Origin: Shewanella psychrophila
Lineage (GTDB): Bacteria > Pseudomonadota > Gammaproteobacteria > Enterobacterales > Shewanellaceae
DNA: 64,000 nucleotides
Reading direction: 5' to 3'
NCBI RefSeq assembly: GCF_002005305.1
Contig: NZ_CP014782.1
Location: 2,046,001-2,110,000 of the forward strand
In this document: piece after piece, positions 62,553-64,000 of the stretch
Numbering within the stretch: position 1 is the stretch's first letter
Layout: each line of letters begins with the position of its first letter
Made by a program: the position numbers and the translations under genes
The notes under the pieces: generated by a model
Databases searched by the model: none
What the model saw: only the letters and a program-made list of their open reading frames with translations
What the model was told of the DNA's origin: nothing

Positions 62553-64000
62553 TTAACAGCCCTTTGGAAATATCCAAACTTCAACAGCGCCATTTTTACT
62601 GCCAAAGTCATCACCTGATGAACCAGGATTTGAAGGTGCCGTATCTTGAGTGGGCGCGCTATTACAGGTGGTGGCAGGAATGATCGACCAGCTTCCGCCA
62701 CCGGCTCCTGCTCCATCATCGCCAGCACCACCGCCACCATAACCACCTCCGCCGCCACCGCCGCCAGAAGCGCTAAAGCTATCATCTGCATTACCGCCCC
62801 TGCCGTCCGAACCGACCCCAGGATCGCCATTTACCCATTCACTATTAAGCCCTAAATACCCTTGTCCACCTTGACCACCAATGCCATCTTTGCCGTCATT
62901 TGCGCCATTTCCACCATTCCCCCATTCATCTGTGCTGCCACCGTCGGATACACTGATAATGGCTTGGCCTACGCCAATGGTTCCATGACCTATGATTGAT
63001 GAGGCCGCAACGCCACCCTCGCCGCCATCAGTGCCATCATTAAGCCATCCAGAAGAGTCGCCGCCACCGCCACCGCCAGCAATAAGTATGACATCGTCTT
63101 CAAGTGAAGCAGGGCTACTTTCTGCAATCATGACCAGTGTCGAAGAGCCTCCGTCACCATAGACATTACTCAGAGTGCCATTTTCACCGATGAAGAAATT
63201 GAATGATGTTTGCCCATAATCGTCTAGGAAATGAGATAACGTTGTGACTGTCGATGCAAAACCGCTCTTACCGCCATCACCACCAGAGGTCCAGAGTCCA
63301 CCACTAGAACCAATGCCACCTTCTCCCCCCCAGGCTAAAATGGCCATAGGAGTGTCGTTGTCCAGAGTGGTATCAAAGGATGAGCTAACCTGGCTGAAGA
63401 TATCAACAAGATTAACAGACGTAACCAACTCTGAAGTATCTTTTGCTTCGCAGCTTATTATTGGCGTGGCACCATCAACACCACCATACTCGGTGGTACA
63501 AACTTCCTTATCAACGGCTGGCAATAAACACTTATAGACGGTGTTGCCATCATCGGTAACATCCTGCTTAACAGAATCGCACGGGTCTGACTCGGCAACC
63601 GCTGTTGAATTACAAAAGCCAACAGAGGTGATATCGCAAATGCCTCCGTCTATCCATGTCGCGCCAACAAGGTTGGCGTTATCAAAATCCGTATCCGTGA
63701 CAGCCGCTTTATCAAGGTCCGCAGGGGATAATTGAGCGCTGGAAAAAGAAGCCCCATTCAAATTGGCATTACTAAGATCTGCATACGTCATTTCCGAACC
63801 ACGAAAGTCACCGTTGCTCATATCGGCGCCACTAAAGTTGGTTCCAGTGAGCGTGGATTCAAAAAGGTCGACATTGGTTAATATGGCATCACTTAAATCA
63901 GCGCCGGAAAGATCAGCAAATGTGAGTGTTGCATTATCCAAGTCTGCGCCTGACAAATCACAATTCTTACATGCGTTGGTGGAAATAAGCGTAGTCACAT
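62553..64000 (-). CDS. Pentapeptide-repeat protein with ALK/LTK-type glycine-rich domain (5' end cut)
   Basis: About 481 residues are visible and the start probably lies beyond the window, since the frame is open at the edge. A GTG at 63998 would omit any signal peptide. N-terminal NACKNCDLSGADLDNATLTF begins a run of pentapeptide repeats (A-D/N-L-S/T-x) of about 120 residues. A linker with paired cysteines follows. The last 270 residues are glycine-rich, with GGGGGGGGYGGGGAGDDGAG and a final Cys (WIFPKGC), and resemble the glycine-rich domain family that includes the extracellular part of ALK/LTK receptors (ALK_LTK_GRD). A secreted or surface protein is likely; its function is unknown. It abuts the broken ppiD. 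Confidence 0.65.
   Translation of the reverse strand, partial: VTTLISTNACKNCDLSGADLDNATLTFADLSGADLSDAILTNVDLFESTLTGTNFSGADMSNGDFRGSEMTYADLSNANLNGASFSSAQLSPADLDKAAVTDTDFDNANLVGATWIDGGICDITSVGFCNSTAVAESDPCDSVKQDVTDDGNTVYKCLLPAVDKEVCTTEYGGVDGATPIISCEAKDTSELVTSVNLVDIFSQVSSSFDTTLDNDTPMAILAWGGEGGIGSSGGLWTSGGDGGKSGFASTVTTLSHFLDDYGQTSFNFFIGENGTLSNVYGDGGSSTLVMIAESSPASLEDDVILIAGGGGGGDSSGWLNDGTDGGEGGVAASSIIGHGTIGVGQAIISVSDGGSTDEWGNGGNGANDGKDGIGGQGGQGYLGLNSEWVNGDPGVGSDGRGGNADDSFSASGGGGGGGGYGGGGAGDDGAGAGGGSWSIIPATTCNSAPTQDTAPSNPGSSGDDFGSKNGAVEVWIFPKGC

Noticed and set aside
62646..62855. Plus-strand frame inside the glycine-rich gene
   Set aside because: It is an antisense by-product of the glycine/GC-rich codons of the pentapeptide protein.
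1..64000. CRISPR array, tRNA or IS element
   Set aside because: No regularly spaced repeats, tRNA cloverleaf or transposase was seen; both 7-bp triple repeats are too short.

Overview
The window is a chromosomal segment of a gammaproteobacterium, almost certainly a Shewanella. The signs are gene order and protein content: the DUF3450-TtpC-ExbB2-ExbD2-TonB2-TPR operon beside a porin, polB and dinG; the psp and sap operons back to back next to fabV; and moderate base composition with AT-rich intergenic DNA. Most of it is core genome. I see no insertion sequence, tRNA, CRISPR array or intact prophage.

Left part (1-31000). A truncated rssA patatin gene, an OmpA-like protein, a DEAD-box helicase followed by DUF3010 and YgjP-type genes, an orphan periplasmic binding protein, and a 7TM/AraC regulator split at an A6 run. 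Next come a GH3 lipoprotein, an OapA/M23 peptidase, sbcDC, avtA, a CHMI-like tautomerase, a TauE/SafE exporter facing a LysR gene, a NERD/double-pseudokinase protein, rraB, an S4 protein, a GNAT, ppiC, a DUF885 lipoprotein and a degenerate GGDEF protein.

Middle part (26000-49700). The TonB2 energy-transduction operon lies behind a Fur-like box. Upstream of it are a TPR/2OG-Fe(II) oxygenase gene and a large TonB-dependent receptor, which together look like one iron- or substrate-uptake neighbourhood. A porin follows, then polB and dinG facing each other across a perfect LexA box. After these come a second TauE-type gene, priC, a DUF2057 gene, a ComFB-like gene, the 4.5S RNA gene ffs with a degenerate second copy about 260 bp away, a ComEA-like gene, a DASS-family transporter and a methionine gamma-lyase.

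Right part (49700-64000). The phage-shock module ycjF-ycjX-pspC-pspB-pspA faces pspF, with a sigma-54 type element between them. sapABCDF follows, with an arginine in place of the Walker A lysine of SapD, and then fabV. The last 2 kb is remodelled: a multi-hairpin intergenic sequence, two 7-bp triple repeats, a frameshifted 3' remnant of ppiD, and the end of a pentapeptide-repeat/glycine-rich protein that runs off the window.

The points most worth following up are the ffs duplication with its short intervening segment, the split AraC regulator, the NERD-pseudokinase protein, the ppiD remnant beside the pentapeptide/glycine-rich gene, and the SapD Walker A substitution. I did not find a clear new defence or biosynthetic system.
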